From NCBI GenBank assembly GCA_029204225.1, contig CM055094.1, positions 19,721,202-19,785,201 on the forward strand: DNA of 64,000 nt. The letters are read 5' to 3'. Positions 22,180 to 37,809 of this stretch are shown here, in pieces; positions within the stretch are counted from its first letter, which is position 1; each line of letters begins with the position of its first letter. Below the pieces are notes generated by a model. The model made no database searches. It worked only from the letters and a program-made list of their open reading frames with translations, and was not told where the DNA came from. Source of the DNA: Diphasiastrum complanatum (Eukaryota; Streptophyta; Lycopodiopsida; Lycopodiales; Lycopodiaceae). The position numbers and the translations under genes are program-made.

Positions 22180-22655
22180 TCAGCTTAAATCTGAAATATG
22201 CTGGTAGATTGGTGTGTAATAGCATGGGTTCTGTTTTGATAAAATCAAGCTTCCAATGGCTCTTCCACCTTAACCATAGTCAAATATTTCTCATTGTAGA
22301 TAATGCTTATCTCCATTTGGTTTGTGTGAGCATTTAGTTCAAAGTCTTGATCTAATGGTAGTCGTGTACCTTCAATTTTCTTGTATCTCAGGTAGCTAAA
22401 TGTGAGACTGAGCATTTGCTTTTCGATATGATATCGAAAGATCATTGAGGACTTTTTAATCCTACATTCTATGTCATTATTTGTTTTACTATCCCAGCCT
22501 TGATCCATGAGATCTGACAAAGTCTCATCTGATAAATCCTTGCAAACAAATAAAGTTGGTGTCCTACGAACACTAGCACTATCAACAAATATATGCAATG
22601 AGATAAACCAACTTAGGTGAACAATTTTCGAGCTTGTGATTATCTTCCATAGCTG
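22180..22655 (-). pseudogene. Gene M, copy 4 (exon 2 fragment only)
   Basis: The part of exon 2 from SSKIVHLSWFISLH to VEVEEPLEA-like is present. It keeps the undeleted LPLDQDFELN joint, unlike copies 1 and 3. It is fused at 22655 to the leader of an LTR element and at 22180 to the Ulp1 tail, so it is a chimeric remnant. Confidence 0.6.
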
Positions 22656-22857
22656 AGAAGATGGAAAATTGCACTCTGAGTGATTCATGGCTGACCAAAT
22701 AGCATGTTCTGAGGTCACCCTATTACTTGCTACCCATAGCTTCAAAACGCTTTGCAAAGGATTGCTTGCTTGACTAACCGTAAACGGTTCTTCGAATTTT
22801 CCCAAAATTTGGCTTCTAGCTAACACTGAACTGCTCCACTCCCAGGCTCTGATACCA
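22656..22857 (-). mobile_element. LTR-element leader with primer binding site
   Basis: Bases 22845-22857 read TGGTATCAGAGCC on the minus strand, an initiator Met tRNA primer site directly next to the LTR at 22858. About 190 bp of leader follow; they give a short frame beginning MLARSQILGKF that runs into the gene M fragment. Confidence 0.8.
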
Positions 22858-23236
22858 TGTCAAGGATCTTACTGGCAATATAGTTAGCTAATTTGCAAGC
22901 AATCTATCATCAAACAGATAAGCAGTAAAGAGAGATCACACACCAACCCAAGAGAACACTTCTGAACTGTATTTATAAAAGAGACTGAAAGATATATATA
23001 CACAGTCTAATTTTTGTGGGGTACCGCTGCATGACAGTTTGGTCCCATTACGGAATGCGTGTCCCAGCTTACACTACGTGTACCGTCAAACTGGCACACA
23101 TGCATACTATCACAAAGACAGTAAAAAACTCGAAATCACTGCTGAACATGGAAAGTCATGAACTGTGAGAGAAACTCGGGCTTACTGGCTACGTGCAAAA
23201 TCATAAGCATGCTAGTAATTTGCTCTAGTAGGATCA
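22858..23236 (-). repeat. LTR of a truncated copia-like element
   Basis: Read on the minus strand it starts about TGATCC, has a TATA-like TTTATAAATAC near 22975, and ends CCTTGACA next to the primer site. The outer boundary is set only by the TG and by the start of the neighbouring Ulp1 tail. I see no second copy of this LTR. Confidence 0.6.
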
Positions 23237-23242
23237 AATTAC

Positions 23243-23302
23243 TAGCCTCCCGTTGTTGATGATGGTGCAAAGGATGATGTAATTATACTAAATAAAGATT
23301 AG
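23243..23302 (+). pseudogene. Ulp1-type gene, C-terminal stub
   Basis: The last 19 or so codons (VVDDGAKDDVII, stop TAG 23300-23302) remain after truncation by the LTR at 22858-23236. The spacing to the gene M stop is 185 bp, as in the other two pairs. Confidence 0.6.
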
Positions 23303-23487
23303 AACAAATACAGATAGCATAGAATAGAAATAGATTGCACATGTATAGAATTCATAAAAAAATATACATTGATATATCAAATGCTGCTCCATTTTATGAA
23401 TTGGGAGCACAAAACACATGTACTAATGCCCAACTTGGGCTTTCATTTATTGAATGAAAGAGTGTATACACAGATTTTTACTAAAGT

Positions 23488-24870
23488 TTATTTGAAGCTA
23501 TTGTTCTCCCACAATGGTGATTGTTGTAGGTAGATCTGCGGCAACATGTTATCAGCTCCTGTCTTTTTCGCATATGTGACATGACAAATATTAGTGAATG
23601 TGTAATTGTAAATGATGACATTTTCAGCTATTTTGTTTTAATTTGAAATGGCAATAAACATAAAGTACCTACGAGTCTTCCGTTGATGATAAATCTGAAA
23701 TATGTTGGTAGATTGGTTTGTAATAGCATGAGCTCTGTTTTGATAAAATCAAGCTTCCGATGCTCTTCCACCTCAACCATAGTCAAATATTCCTCATTGT
23801 AGATAATGCTTATCTCCATTCGGTTTGTGTAACCATTTAGTTCAAAGTCTTGATCAGTGGTAGCCATGTACCTTCAGTTTTCTTGTATCTCTGATGGCTA
23901 AATGTGAGACTGAGCATTTGCTTTCTGATATGATAACAAAAGATCATTGGAGACTTTTTACTCCTGCATTCTATGTCATTATTTGTTTTACTATCCCAGC
24001 CTTGATCCATGAGATCTGACAAAGTCTCATATGATAAATCCTTGCAAACAAATAAAGTTGGTGTCCTACGAACACTAGCACTCGAGAAAAAATCAACAAA
24101 TGTATGCAATGAGATAAACCAACTCAGGTGAACAATTTTTGAGCCTGTGCTTATCTTCATAGCATTTTTAATATCAATGAGTAGCTTGCATCTCGAGGAT
24201 TCAGAAACAATACTGTCAGGAGTAGGCCACTCATCACTTTGAAAACTAGGCAATGGAATTGCTTCGAGCTTGCCAAAACCTCCATCTGTTTGTGGTGTAT
24301 ATAAAGATTCATAAAAATAGATACCACAATCTGCAAGTTCCTTTGGACTTCTTCCTTTGTATTGTAGCTTTCCAACATGAGAGTGAATCACGTCTAATAT
24401 TCCTGCAAGTGATTGTGCGGGCTCTGATTCACTTATGCATGATGGATATAAAGCTGAAAGAAAAAAACCATATTGAAGCATTTAAATCATAATCTGAAGA
24501 GCATCAGTAAAGGAAATCACCTATGATTGTTGTAGAGTGCATATGTTTTGATATACTTACAATTACATTTTTTATGATCATGAGGATTGATATCATGTAC
24601 TTTGATTTCTAAATGCATATATACATGTTGCACTAAGACTTCTGATATCGATTGACCTCCCGGGGTAGTCTTAAACTCCAAAATTTTTGCTTTCCAATAA
24701 GATTTGTAAGTCATTTTTGCTCTTTTCTTTTGTCAAAAATTGCCCTTTGATGATGGATGCAGCAATACCCATGAGTTCTTCGTATTTCTTGTTGGCTTCC
24801 AGTTATTAGCTTCATCTTTCTCATTGTAAAGAATCACAGAATCGATTGTAGATCTGGGTCTCCTCGCCAT
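23488..24870 (-). pseudogene. Gene M, copy 3 (recent duplicate of copy 1)
   Basis: Exons 24870-24561, 24453-23673 and 23535-23488. It shares with copy 1 the Arg-to-TGA change in exon 1 and the one-base deletion in exon 2, but keeps the Trp codon lost in copy 1. The second donor is GTAGGTAC. Exon 2 is open for 214 codons on its own (24481-23837). Confidence 0.6.
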
Positions 24871-25310
24871 TGCTATTTTCAAAGCTTGGGTGCCAAAAAT
24901 CTCTCTGATATGTTACTTGATTTTAATTTTTCGTATCACATTTAATCTAATGTGAATGCCAACATAGTCACAGTTACTGCGTATACCATATTTTATGTAA
25001 CTATACATACTGTATTTCTATAACTATAACTAGTATAGCTAGAAAATTTCATTATACTAACCAACATAGTCAAGTAAATTTAACTTGAGGTATTGACGTC
25101 AGGCAGATTAGCACATGTCGGGCAACAAGAAGAAACCAATGGGATAAGTCCATGCTGCCCGGACACAAATTCAAAGTTTTCTATATTGCATTTTTATTTC
25201 TCAGTTAATTTTTGTTACATAGATTTCAAATCTGTGCATTTTGATTGGGCCTGGTGACGGTCGAAACTAAAGAAAAAAAATAAAAGTATCTTTACAAAGG
25301 GTCTTTTTGA
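24871..25310 (-). repeat. Upstream/terminal region of the gene M element, copy 3
   Basis: Same content and order as 3998-4440. It diverges from copy 1 after about 25310. Confidence 0.6.
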
Positions 25311-25329
25311 TATTGAGAACTACTCTAAT

Positions 25330-25638
25330 GGCTTGCAACTGTACCTACTCGTGCACATGTGCGATATTCGGTATCTGCCTGTCGTACGTATCCCTCTTGT
25401 GTGCCATTTTGATAGTTAGTTTTGGTTCAGTTCTCCCTCGCGCACAAGTGCGATATTTACGTTATTGCCATGGCCTCTTCCTCATCATCCTCACGAGATT
25501 CAGGCTTGAGTTCATTTCTTAGTGAATTTGGGATTACTAAAAACCTAGACTATTTCCACAGTCTAAGCATGTTTTCAGGACTACACAACCAAATTCTGAC
25601 GTATTTTATGACCATTATGTCAGATTCAGAGATATATT
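25330..25638 (+). CDS. Possible first exon of an unknown gene
   Basis: ATG at 25470 opens MASSSSSSRDSGLSSFL and remains open to a GTAAGCC donor at about 25639. Two diverged copies of a GCACAWGTGCGATATT motif lie just upstream (about 25352 and 25440). No family recognised; it may be an exon of a transposon gene whose remainder is missing. Bases 25640-25870 show nothing. Confidence 0.25.
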
Positions 25639-25869
25639 TAGTAAGCCTGTTTTCTCCATAAGTCCACTCTAGTACATGCATTATACTGATCTTGTTCATT
25701 CGTTCCCAGCTTTCAAACATATAGACTAGATAGAATGTTCAAATTGTCAATAAGAAGCCAAAACTCATTTTAGACTTAGAGATAAACTTTTTGAAGTTAT
25801 ATTAGTTTAAAATACATTCAATAAACACTTTTTGAAAGTGTGGGAAAGTTAGTAGTCAAGTTTGAGAGA

Positions 25870-26351
25870 GATTCAAATTTGAACTTTGGGTACATTGAAT
25901 CTAGACCCAAAAATAGTAGGGTTTACATTTTGGAGGGAAAGCCAACTGGCCAAATAGGGTTTGCAAACTCTATAAAAGGATGTAGCTAGTGGAGAGACAC
26001 ATCTTCTCATTTCATCATTATACATGGCTCTCTTTAGGCTCTACTACTCATTGGTGCACTATCTTGGTGATATCTTGCAATCTTGTGTGTAGAATGCTCA
26101 TATTTTGCTATTTTTGGTTTCGCACATGTGAAATACATTACCGTACTGTAATTGTACGGACAGCAAACATATTTTATGTTTTGGTTCATGTTTGATCAGT
26201 ATCTCTTAGATTTTGCATCTCATTTTGTATGTAGATGCTGATTTTTCTACATTGGCAGGATTGTTGGTTTGCTCGTTTTTGTAACCAAAGATCAGGGACA
26301 TGGTTTGGATCTTGAATGATTTGAAATCCTTCACACCTGGTACCAAAGCTC
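25870..26351 (+). repeat. Probable decayed 5' LTR and primer site of the 26.9 kb gag
   Basis: A TATAAAA box at 25972-25978 is followed about 360 bp later by TGGTACCAAAGCTC (26339-26352), a degenerate form of the Met primer site TGGTATCAGAGC. Gag starts 590 bp further on. The left boundary is not determined, and no matching 3' LTR is in the window. Confidence 0.45.
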
Positions 26352-26940
26352 TTTTTTTTCAGGTTATGAAAGGATTAGCCATATTTAGCAAGGATTTGGA
26401 GGAGTTACCAATGCTAGAGCATGCTAGATTGATTTCTACTCAAAAATCAACATTTTTGCATGTGTAGAATTGATCTTTTGTAGGTCAAAACTCAATATAT
26501 GGTTATATACTTGATCAATTCCAATTTCACACTTGGCTTAATGGAATTAGATGTTTTTTGGTGCATTAGGAAGGTCTCATTGGATTCTACAAGAAGATAT
26601 ATCAAATTTCTAGAAATTGCATGTAGAATTTGATATATTCAATTTTTTGTGATTTTGTCAAAACCCTAATTTTGATTGGATCTCTATCTTGTGAGGTTAC
26701 TGAACTTCATTTAAGTGTGTTTCAATCTTAGTAAGTGGAAAGAATCATTAGATTGAGGATAGATCATAGATTGATCAAGATTTTACTATTCTATGTTCTG
26801 ATTTTAAATTTTTAAAAGTGCTAGAAGAGATTTGCGAGGTTCCATATCTTTGTGATTTCTTCTTGAGTTCATTTTTTGAAATTCAAGAGAGTGCTTTGTG
26901 CATTGGAACAGGTTGAAAGAGAAGATCAGGTCACTTCAAC

Positions 26941-27768
26941 ATGGCTACAAGTGGAGCCTTTATGTTGGAGAGCAATGATAGACTTACCTCAATCAACTAT
27001 TCTACTTGGAAGGTGAGGATGGAGTCCTTATTGGAGATGCATGAGTTGATGGATATCATTGTAGGTTTGGAGGAGATACTAGAAACTCAACAAGATCAAT
27101 TGAGGTATGACAAGAGAGCAAAGAAATCTTTACACATGATTAAGATGAATGTTACCAAGGAACTTCTCAAGGAGATTGATAAGTGCACATCCTCTTTGGA
27201 GGCTTGGGAAGCTTTTAAGAAGCTTTATGAATCCAAGTCTACATCAAGAGTGCTTACTCTAAGAAGAAAAATCTCTCAAAGTTTGCAAAATAAGTAAGAG
27301 AGTACTCATGCTCTTGTTTTGAGGGTTAAAGCATTCAATGCTGACTTAACATGTATTGATGAAAGCATTAAGGAGGTAGAACTTGTTCAAGTTATACTTA
27401 ATGGCTTGTTGGATGATCATGATAATCTTGTTTAAAGTTTTGCTATTCAAAAGACTTTGCCAAGTATTGTGGATTTGGAAGAAATCTTGGTGAATGAGGA
27501 GTATAGAGGAGGTGGATCTACATCAACATCTCATTATGAAGAGGATGCTATATTCATCAAAGGCAAGTTCAAGGACAAAGGCAAAGGAAAGTGGTCTAAA
27601 GGGCAAGATCAAGATGAGACTTCCTCTTTTGGCAAAAAGAAAGATAAGTCTAAGTTAAAATGCTTTTATTGTGGAATACAAGGGCATTTTGCAAATGAAT
27701 GTTCGAAAAAGCAAAGAGATGAAGGTAGCAAGGAACAAGACTTGCTACTAGCCAATCCATTACCATGA
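26941..27768 (+). pseudogene. Ty1/copia gag with two in-frame stops
   Basis: MATSGAFMLE...NYSTWKVRMESLLEMHELM closely resembles the Gag of the intact element at 12854-15946. The zinc knuckle CFYCGIQGHFANEC is kept at about 27661-27702. TAA codons at 27295-27297 and 27433-27435 interrupt it. Downstream to about 28100, stop-ridden Gln/Lys-rich frames continue without protease or RT motifs, so this may be another Gag-only element, decayed. Confidence 0.8.
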
Positions 27769-30850
<3,082 letters not shown>

Positions 30851-31029
30851 AAGTTTTAAAGCGGTGATAGGGGTTAATGGATCGTAGTGTTAGTTGTGTA
30901 ATCACCAAATAAAATTTGACAAATAAATTACCCTCGTGGGAATGAACCTCCACGTGACATGTTAGAATCTACTTCATAACTTAATGCTTTGCAGGTGCTT
31001 AGATCTAGGATTGAAGGTGGAAAGGAAAA

Positions 31030-32430
31030 TCGTTACACCATCTTCAGTGATATACAATGAATTTTAGGTATCTCATGGGATAGGGGTCAACTTTGTCAAT
31101 ACGGGATGAAATTCAAGAAAACTTAAGCATATTGGGCTTGAAATTAATCACTCGATGAGCAATGTAAACTAATAAAAATCCAAATTACATGCTAAGCATT
31201 CAATTTGAGCTATCTTGAGTCATATGGATGAAATTTGAGCTATGTGATTATCCTAAGTTCAAGATTCATCTGATTTCATCATTCTTGAGAAATAGGCACC
31301 AAAACTGAGTGATTTCAAGTGACTCATCATTCATTGTCATGGTTTGAATTAGAGTATTGATTAGTAGATGTTCAAGTAGAATTTGAAGAGATAATTGACC
31401 TATCTTTAGTGATATAGACATCATTATGAGCTATCTCAAGTGATATGAACCAATTCCATTAATGAGAGATAGAACTCAAGCAATCTAAATGCTCTAAAAT
31501 TGAGATAGATTTGAGTTTGATCACTTGATGAGCCAAGTTGAGTGATTAGAGCCTAATTTGTAGTATGGGCATTGAACTGAAGCTATTGCAACATGTAGAC
31601 ATCAAATTAGTGCTAGTTTAATGTCTTGGATACAAAATTCCTCTAATTTCATCACTTAATGGACATTTTTGAGTGATAACGTCCAAAATCAAGCGATCTT
31701 GAGTGATATACATTGAATTTCAGCTATCTCGTGTGATAGGGATCGACTTCATCAATAAGGGATCAAATTCAAGCAATCTAAATATACTAGACTTCAAATG
31801 ATTGAATTTGATCACTCAATGAGCCATGTCAACTAATAAAGTTCAAAATTACATGTTATGCATTAAATTTAAGCTATCTTGAGTCATTTGCATGAAATTT
31901 GAGCTATGTAATTGTCCTAAGCTCTGAATTCATCTAATTTGATCACTCGATGAACACTCTTGAGTGATAAGGGCCAAAATTGAGTCATCTCAAGTGATAC
32001 AAAATTTGGAATATCTTGTGTCATAGGAATCAACTCTATCAACAAGGGATCGAACATGAGCAATTTAAATATATAGGAGTGGTTATTAGTCAAATTTGAT
32101 CATTCAATTCTCAAAAGATAGAGCCACTTCCACTGATAAGGGATCGAACTCGAACAATCTAAAGCTACTAACATTGAGATTGGTCTTTTTTTATCATCAC
32201 ATGAATTATGCTTAATGATAAGCACCAAATTGATTGCCATGCATTATATTTGAGCTATTTTGTGAAAGGCATCAACTTGAATTATTTGAAGTTGGAAATT
32301 TACTCCACATTCCTTGAATTCGATCACTCTATCAACAACCTCGTGTAGTACATACCAAAGCCTATCTCGATTGATATACTACATCGATTTCGAGCTATAT
32401 CAAGTGACAAAGGCACAACTTTATAATACA
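31030..32430. repeat. Degenerate repeat field (GAGCTATCTYRAGTGATA-like)
   Basis: About 1.4 kb is made of many diverged short units around GAGCTATCTTGAGTCAT and GATCACTCGATGAGC. A higher-order repeat is visible: 31046-31290 matches 31696-31960 at an offset of roughly 650 bp. No coding potential. Confidence 0.75.
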
Positions 32431-32439
32431 TATATCGGG

Positions 32440-32828
32440 ATTTTTTTAAATTCATAATTTGAAAAGTAACTAGAAAATTACATTTTTCCCTAGATTAAGT
32501 GGAGGCACATACATTTTCTTATTTAGGAAAATAGTTTCTTAACTAGAAATCTATTAAATATTAAGTGGTCTTCCTAGATGAAATCTATGCAAGATACATT
32601 TTATAGCTCTAAGGAAATATTTTTACTAGTTAGAGATGGTGCAAATGTATCTAGGAATTTCAATGTTTTTTCTAGATAGAATTTGTACACATACATTTTT
32701 TAACTAGGAAAAATGTTTTCCTAGTTAGAAAGAGTATAAATAGATTTCTAAACTAGTAAAAATTGTCCATAACTAGGAAATTTTCCAATTTTCCTATGTA
32801 GGAACATGTCATATTTTTATCGTGATAC
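32440..32828. repeat. AT-rich stretch with repeated AACTAGGAAA palindromes
   Basis: Several copies of AACTAGGAAA and its complement occur. One pair (32701-32712 and 32716-32727) forms a perfect 12-bp hairpin with a three-base loop. Confidence 0.7.
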
Positions 32829-34110
32829 CTCCAAGCACATAGCAAAGTAAACCGTACATCTTCTTTCCTTGCCCTACTTGTTGGTCTTCATCTTGTATGG
32901 TAAGTGCTCATACTCTATCTTCAATTATTTTAGCTTCTTCTAACAAATTCTACATTGATTCTAACTTATTGGTCTTTTCAAATGATGATAGCTTCATGGT
33001 TGTCACTCAAAATAACAGTAAATTGTTTGGTAACTTGGGGTAGCTTGATATGTAGCTAGGCAACTAAACAACAAATCACCTCTAGATGGATTCACAAGCT
33101 TGTCTAACTCATTCCTATCATTACTACCATTGTGTCTAACTTGCCAAATGCTAGGTGTAAAAGTATTTGACAAATGCATAACTCTTTACTCTCCAAGTCT
33201 TAAGACTTACCAAGTGTTGTTTGTAGCTCATAGTAGATGCTTTGAGAATAATGTTATTGGTTATTTTAAGAATGGGGGGGGGTGTAGTTATCGCAAAGAA
33301 TCCGATCTTGCCAAATACTAGGTGTAAAAGTGTTTGACATATTCCTAACTCGTTACTTCCAAGTGTTGTTTATAGCTCATAGTATATGCTTTGAGAATAA
33401 TGTTACTGGTTATATTAATTTGGGGGCATCACAAAGAATCGAACTTTAGTGTACAAACACAACTCAAGCGCATACACCAACTCACCACATATGGGAAGAT
33501 CATCAAATTTGAATTTGAAGAGAAATCATTGAAATGTGTAGATCGATGTTTAAACAGCATCATATATATTACAATCTTGTGAGACTTTATCTCAGGTCCA
33601 ATACATCGCTATATCATACTCAAAAAATTTAAAAAATGAAAAACTATTTCTCCTCAGAGGCATTGTGGTCATCATCTAGAGGAGCTGTGCTTGCTTGAAT
33701 CAATAGAAACAAAGAAAATAATAATAACGGGTTTTTATTCTATTAATGCACCAATAATATATAAATATAATTGAATTAAATGGGAAAATTATAATATTTA
33801 TCGCTTCATTTAAACATTGATCTACTCATTTCAATGATTTCGTTCAAATTCAAATTTCAATGATTTGTGAAGTGTGAATGAATGCAATGTAACTTGCATA
33901 TGTCTGGAACATAGCATAAATTGATTATATGCTTTTTAACTATATGTTATTTAGTTGTGTAACAAGCAATAAGCATTTTTTTTACCAAATTTTCAATTTG
34001 TTTTTGGAAATACTAGATTACAACATTTTAATATATTAACAAAAATGACTTAATTTACATGAACAACTTTGAGTTTTGAGAATCCTAGATTACAGCTTTA
34101 TTCAATCTTC
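32828..34110. repeat. Large inverted repeat, left arm
   Basis: It pairs with about 39400-40637 in opposite orientation, from the GTACATCTTC region near CATAGCAAAG at the outer end to GGATTACAGC/CTCAAAACTC at the inner end. Arms differ by small indels; a G8 run at about 33275-33282 faces a C24 run in the other arm. The spacer of about 5.3 kb holds an RF1 copy. A shorter relative of the outer part lies at 58445-58700. Confidence 0.8.
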
Positions 34111-34600
34111 CTGGTTGGCTTGTCACATGGCTAACCCCAAGCCTGCATGATTTGCCACATGGCAGCCATACGTGACTTGCCACGTGGCATCCTATGACAG
34201 CCTTGGTCGATAGCAGGCCTATGTGGCCTGCTACACAAGTCTATGGTAGGCCATGTGGCAAGTCACACAAGCCTATGGTAGGACTACGTGGTTGGCCACC
34301 TAGCAGTTTATGAGCCCTCTCTTTTTCTCTCTAGGTCCACTCAGGCCTATGTGACAAAGTCTAGATGGCTTGCCACACAAGCCTATGTTAGACCTACGTG
34401 TTTGCAAACCCTAAGTTGCAAGACTTGCCACAAGGTAGACCTACATGGTTTTCCATGTGGCAGGCCTACGTGGTAGCTTGCAAGCCCCACCTCTTTCTCT
34501 CTCTAGATCCACTCAAGCCTACGTGGCAGAGCCTGGTTGGCTTGCGACACAAGCCTATGTGGAAACCTTGTTTAATGATTCCCTATCAGTCTATTGATTC
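34110..34600. repeat. CCACGTGGCAAGCC-type degenerate tandem repeat, block 1
   Basis: Many diverged units built from CCACGTGGCA, AAGCCTATG and CTACGTGG. Similar blocks lie at 38000-38490 and 49470-50228. No convincing coding frame. Confidence 0.7.
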
Positions 34601-34699
34601 TTCTCTTTAAGATATGTTACAGTTTGGCACGTTCTTGGTTGGGTTTCACTTCTACTTATTACCAAGCTTCATGAGTTTCTTATGAATTAGTCCTCTTGA

Positions 34700-37690
34700 T
34701 TTATTACCCACTTAGGCAGAGGGATCTCATCATGTTGTAGTTATATCCAACCTATCAGAGGATACTCGGGCAACGTTCACTCCTGAACTGTCAACTTGGG
34801 TTTCAACTATGGTAGGTGGATTGTAATCGGACGAGGGTCTCATGAACTTTGTGGGTTGTTCAGGGATAGGATTCTCAGCAAGATTGAAAGTAGCATTGGG
34901 AGAGCTAAGTTGCTTCACAAACTCGATTCCGCTAGGCTTTGTATGTCTCAAGAGCTCCTTGATCTGGTGTCAAGGGTCAACTTAGGTGGGGATGGGGAAG
35001 TGATGGCTGGGGAACAGGGCGTGTGGGTACAAAGGTTTCGTAAAACTCCAACACTGAAAAGTTGGCAGTTTTGTAGTTATAGGTAGCAAGGATGAGAGAC
35101 TCCCAGAAGCGGCTTTGATCCCTTTCCCATCCGATCTCATACTACCACCTAGCTGGTATGTTGATTCGTCTTGTCCTACATCATCGCCATCTCCATCCTT
35201 ATCCCTTGGCCTTTGTTCGAAATTCCCTGCTTGGGCCTTGCACGAAGTGTTCCATAGCTGGTTCACTTTATCCAAGATCTTTTGCAGGTCCTTCGTCATT
35301 TTTTTCAACTGCTCCTCGTACTCTTGAATGACTTTTTATTTTTTTTCGGTGACTCACTTGAAATGTATCGTGTTAGCCTCCCTCTCTTGGATAAGTCTCA
35401 TGTACTTCTCCATCCTAATTACTACGGCTTGGGGGGGTTGTATTTGAATGTCTTCCAGCTTCACTAGGGGGACATCAACCATCATTGCTCCAGATGATCC
35501 ATCACGAACTTGGTCGATCCAGCTCATCTGTTGCTTAAGTTGATCTTGGACCTCATTTAGCTCTTTGGCTTGTTGCCCATGGTGGCTCATAGCTCTTCTA
35601 CTTGTATTTTCTCCACCTCATCTACATCTTCTTTCTTTTTTATTTGTCTGGGATGTTTGTCGAAAGTGTGGTGGGGTGGCATTAGTCCAAAGAAAGGTGC
35701 TTGAGAGAGAGGGAACGGTAATGGAAAGGATTGAGAGATAGAAACTGTGGTAGTAGATGCGAGGGTGATGGATGGAGTGGCAAGTTGGGTAGAGGTGGCA
35801 ATGGTATTTGGTAAGAGTTAGCTTCCCCCAAGCTGATTTCCCTTCCTTTTGTTGGTGTTGACATCCTCTTCTAACAGGTCTTTGTCTTCAAAATAGGCCG
35901 ACATGTCTATAATGATATGGAATAACTTTGTTTGCTCTTGAACTTTTAGGTTGTTGTCATCTCTTTGGGCATGTCAAAGTGGAGGTGTCAGTGTAGTGTC
36001 TAGCAACGATGGAGTTCCAACTAAATCTGGTGGAATAATCTGGGAATCCACAACTGTGTCGTTAGCTATGGCGATAACTGCAGCATCTATGGCATGAGTT
36101 GGTGATGATTGTTGTTGTGATGCCATATCTGATGAGGAGCTCGTATCTTGTGATTCTTCTAACCCAAATGTATTTTGTGGAGATTGTGTGGCTGTTTTCT
36201 TGGATCTGGGCTTGCGTAGGAGGTTCTCGCCTTCAGACTCCATATCATCTGAAGTATGTCGCTTCGCTTGTATCTTGGTCCTTTGTCTGGATTGTTGTGT
36301 TCGTGGTGGTTGGACCAGTGTGGTGGTGTCTTTATGTTGAGCAAAAGACTCTTCAGCAGAATGATCCTTCGTCTGTGACAAAGAGGACATGGGTGTCTTT
36401 CTCGATGTAAAGTTTGCTAGGCTGGCCTTTTGGTGCTTTGAAGTTGGCCTTTGTTGAGAGGAGGAACTCTTCCTCTTTTGAGAACCGGTTGCATGGAATC
36501 TATTGCATTAGTAGGCTTGGAAGTAGTGTTTGTCTTCTTGGCTGGTTCTGAGGGAGTCTCCCAAGATTTTATCTGCTAGCATCAACTGGTCTCGAACTCG
36601 AGGTCGGTGGCTCAACTACTGCAAAGTGACATCTATTAGAAGATAGCCCAATAACGTGGAGGTTTGCTTGTTCTTGATATAGTCATGGAGGCAGTTGGAA
36701 GCAAACTGGGCCCAGTCATAAAGGTTCTCATTGTGTAGTCTAGAATCAGCCATCATGTGGAATAGTTTCATGGGGATAGGCATGATCTTGGACCTATAGT
36801 ACTGTGTATATTTCGTCAGATAGGCGCATGCAGCAGCTAAGGGCTTATCATTTATGAATTCGATACGGTAACCATCTTTTGTTTCCATTTCTCCTCTGAG
36901 GGGTCTATGTATTTGAAGTATGCCTTTGCGAGGGTCCTACTGACTGTGTTTGGCCCCCTAGGGAAGCTAAATGTATTGAGGTCTAATATAAACAAAATTT
37001 TGGTTAGGAGGTAACATGAACTGGGAAGATCTGCCAGTGTAGTTATAAGATGCATAGGCAATATGCAATAGAAATGGGCAATTCCTCCTCTTTTGAGAAG
37101 CCGCTTGCATGGAATCTGTTGCAGTAGGCGTTGTGGCAGACATGTTCTGGACTCGGCTGATGACTCGGTTGAAGGTTTGGCTCTGATAATAAACAAGTGG
37201 AGTCTCGGCTTGGTCGACTGTGGAGGGCTTCGGATCGGTCGACTTTTGTTGTCGACTTCTGATGGACTCGGCTCGGTCAACTTTGTATGTAGAGTATGGA
37301 TGCTCAGCTCGGTCCATAGTGAATGCAGAGTATGGACGCTCGGCTCGGTCCACAGTGAATGTAGAGTATGGGGGCTCGGCTCTGTGAGCAGTGTATGTAG
37401 AGTATTGCTCTGCGCTGCATGGAGACTAAAATTTAGGAAAAAATTTGGAGCAATGTCGCTCTGATAGGATGTGAAAATGATGATATTTATTTGTAGTAAT
37501 GTACTAGTAGCGAGTTTTCAACCCAAATCAGTGTTGAATGTGTGGTTTTGACAAGCTCTAGTAGCACTACCCCTCAGCATTTGGCTCGTGCTAGATGTGA
37601 CGATTTTTGTGTAATGTAGCAGATCTTGGCAGCGTAGGGTTTTTGAAATGGAGAATGATGGAGCTCTGGATCCGTGGTGGATGTATGTAG
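34700..37690 (-). pseudogene. RF1 repeat gene, copy E
   Basis: Same order as copy A: N-terminal module at 37756-37574, 36-bp tandem repeats at 37290-37380, core at 37353-36616 (GYRIEFINDKPLAAAC), Ser/Lys-rich part 36390-35974, Pro-rich part 35864-35682 and coiled coil 35590-34982. The C-terminal end extends further than in copy A, to about 34730. A deletion around 37090 removes part of the core start. Several stops. Confidence 0.55.
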
Positions 37691-37809
37691 ATTATGATCA
37701 TTTGCAAGTAGCCTATTATAAGCAGATTGTGCTACACTTTTGTGTTTTCTTAGCACATTTGAATGTAGCTTGTGATGTTATTGGTTCGATATTCTAGTAG
37801 CTCTTTTGC

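Noticed and set aside
34796..35086. 96-codon plus-strand ORF
   Set aside because: Antisense to the C-terminal end of RF1 copy E.
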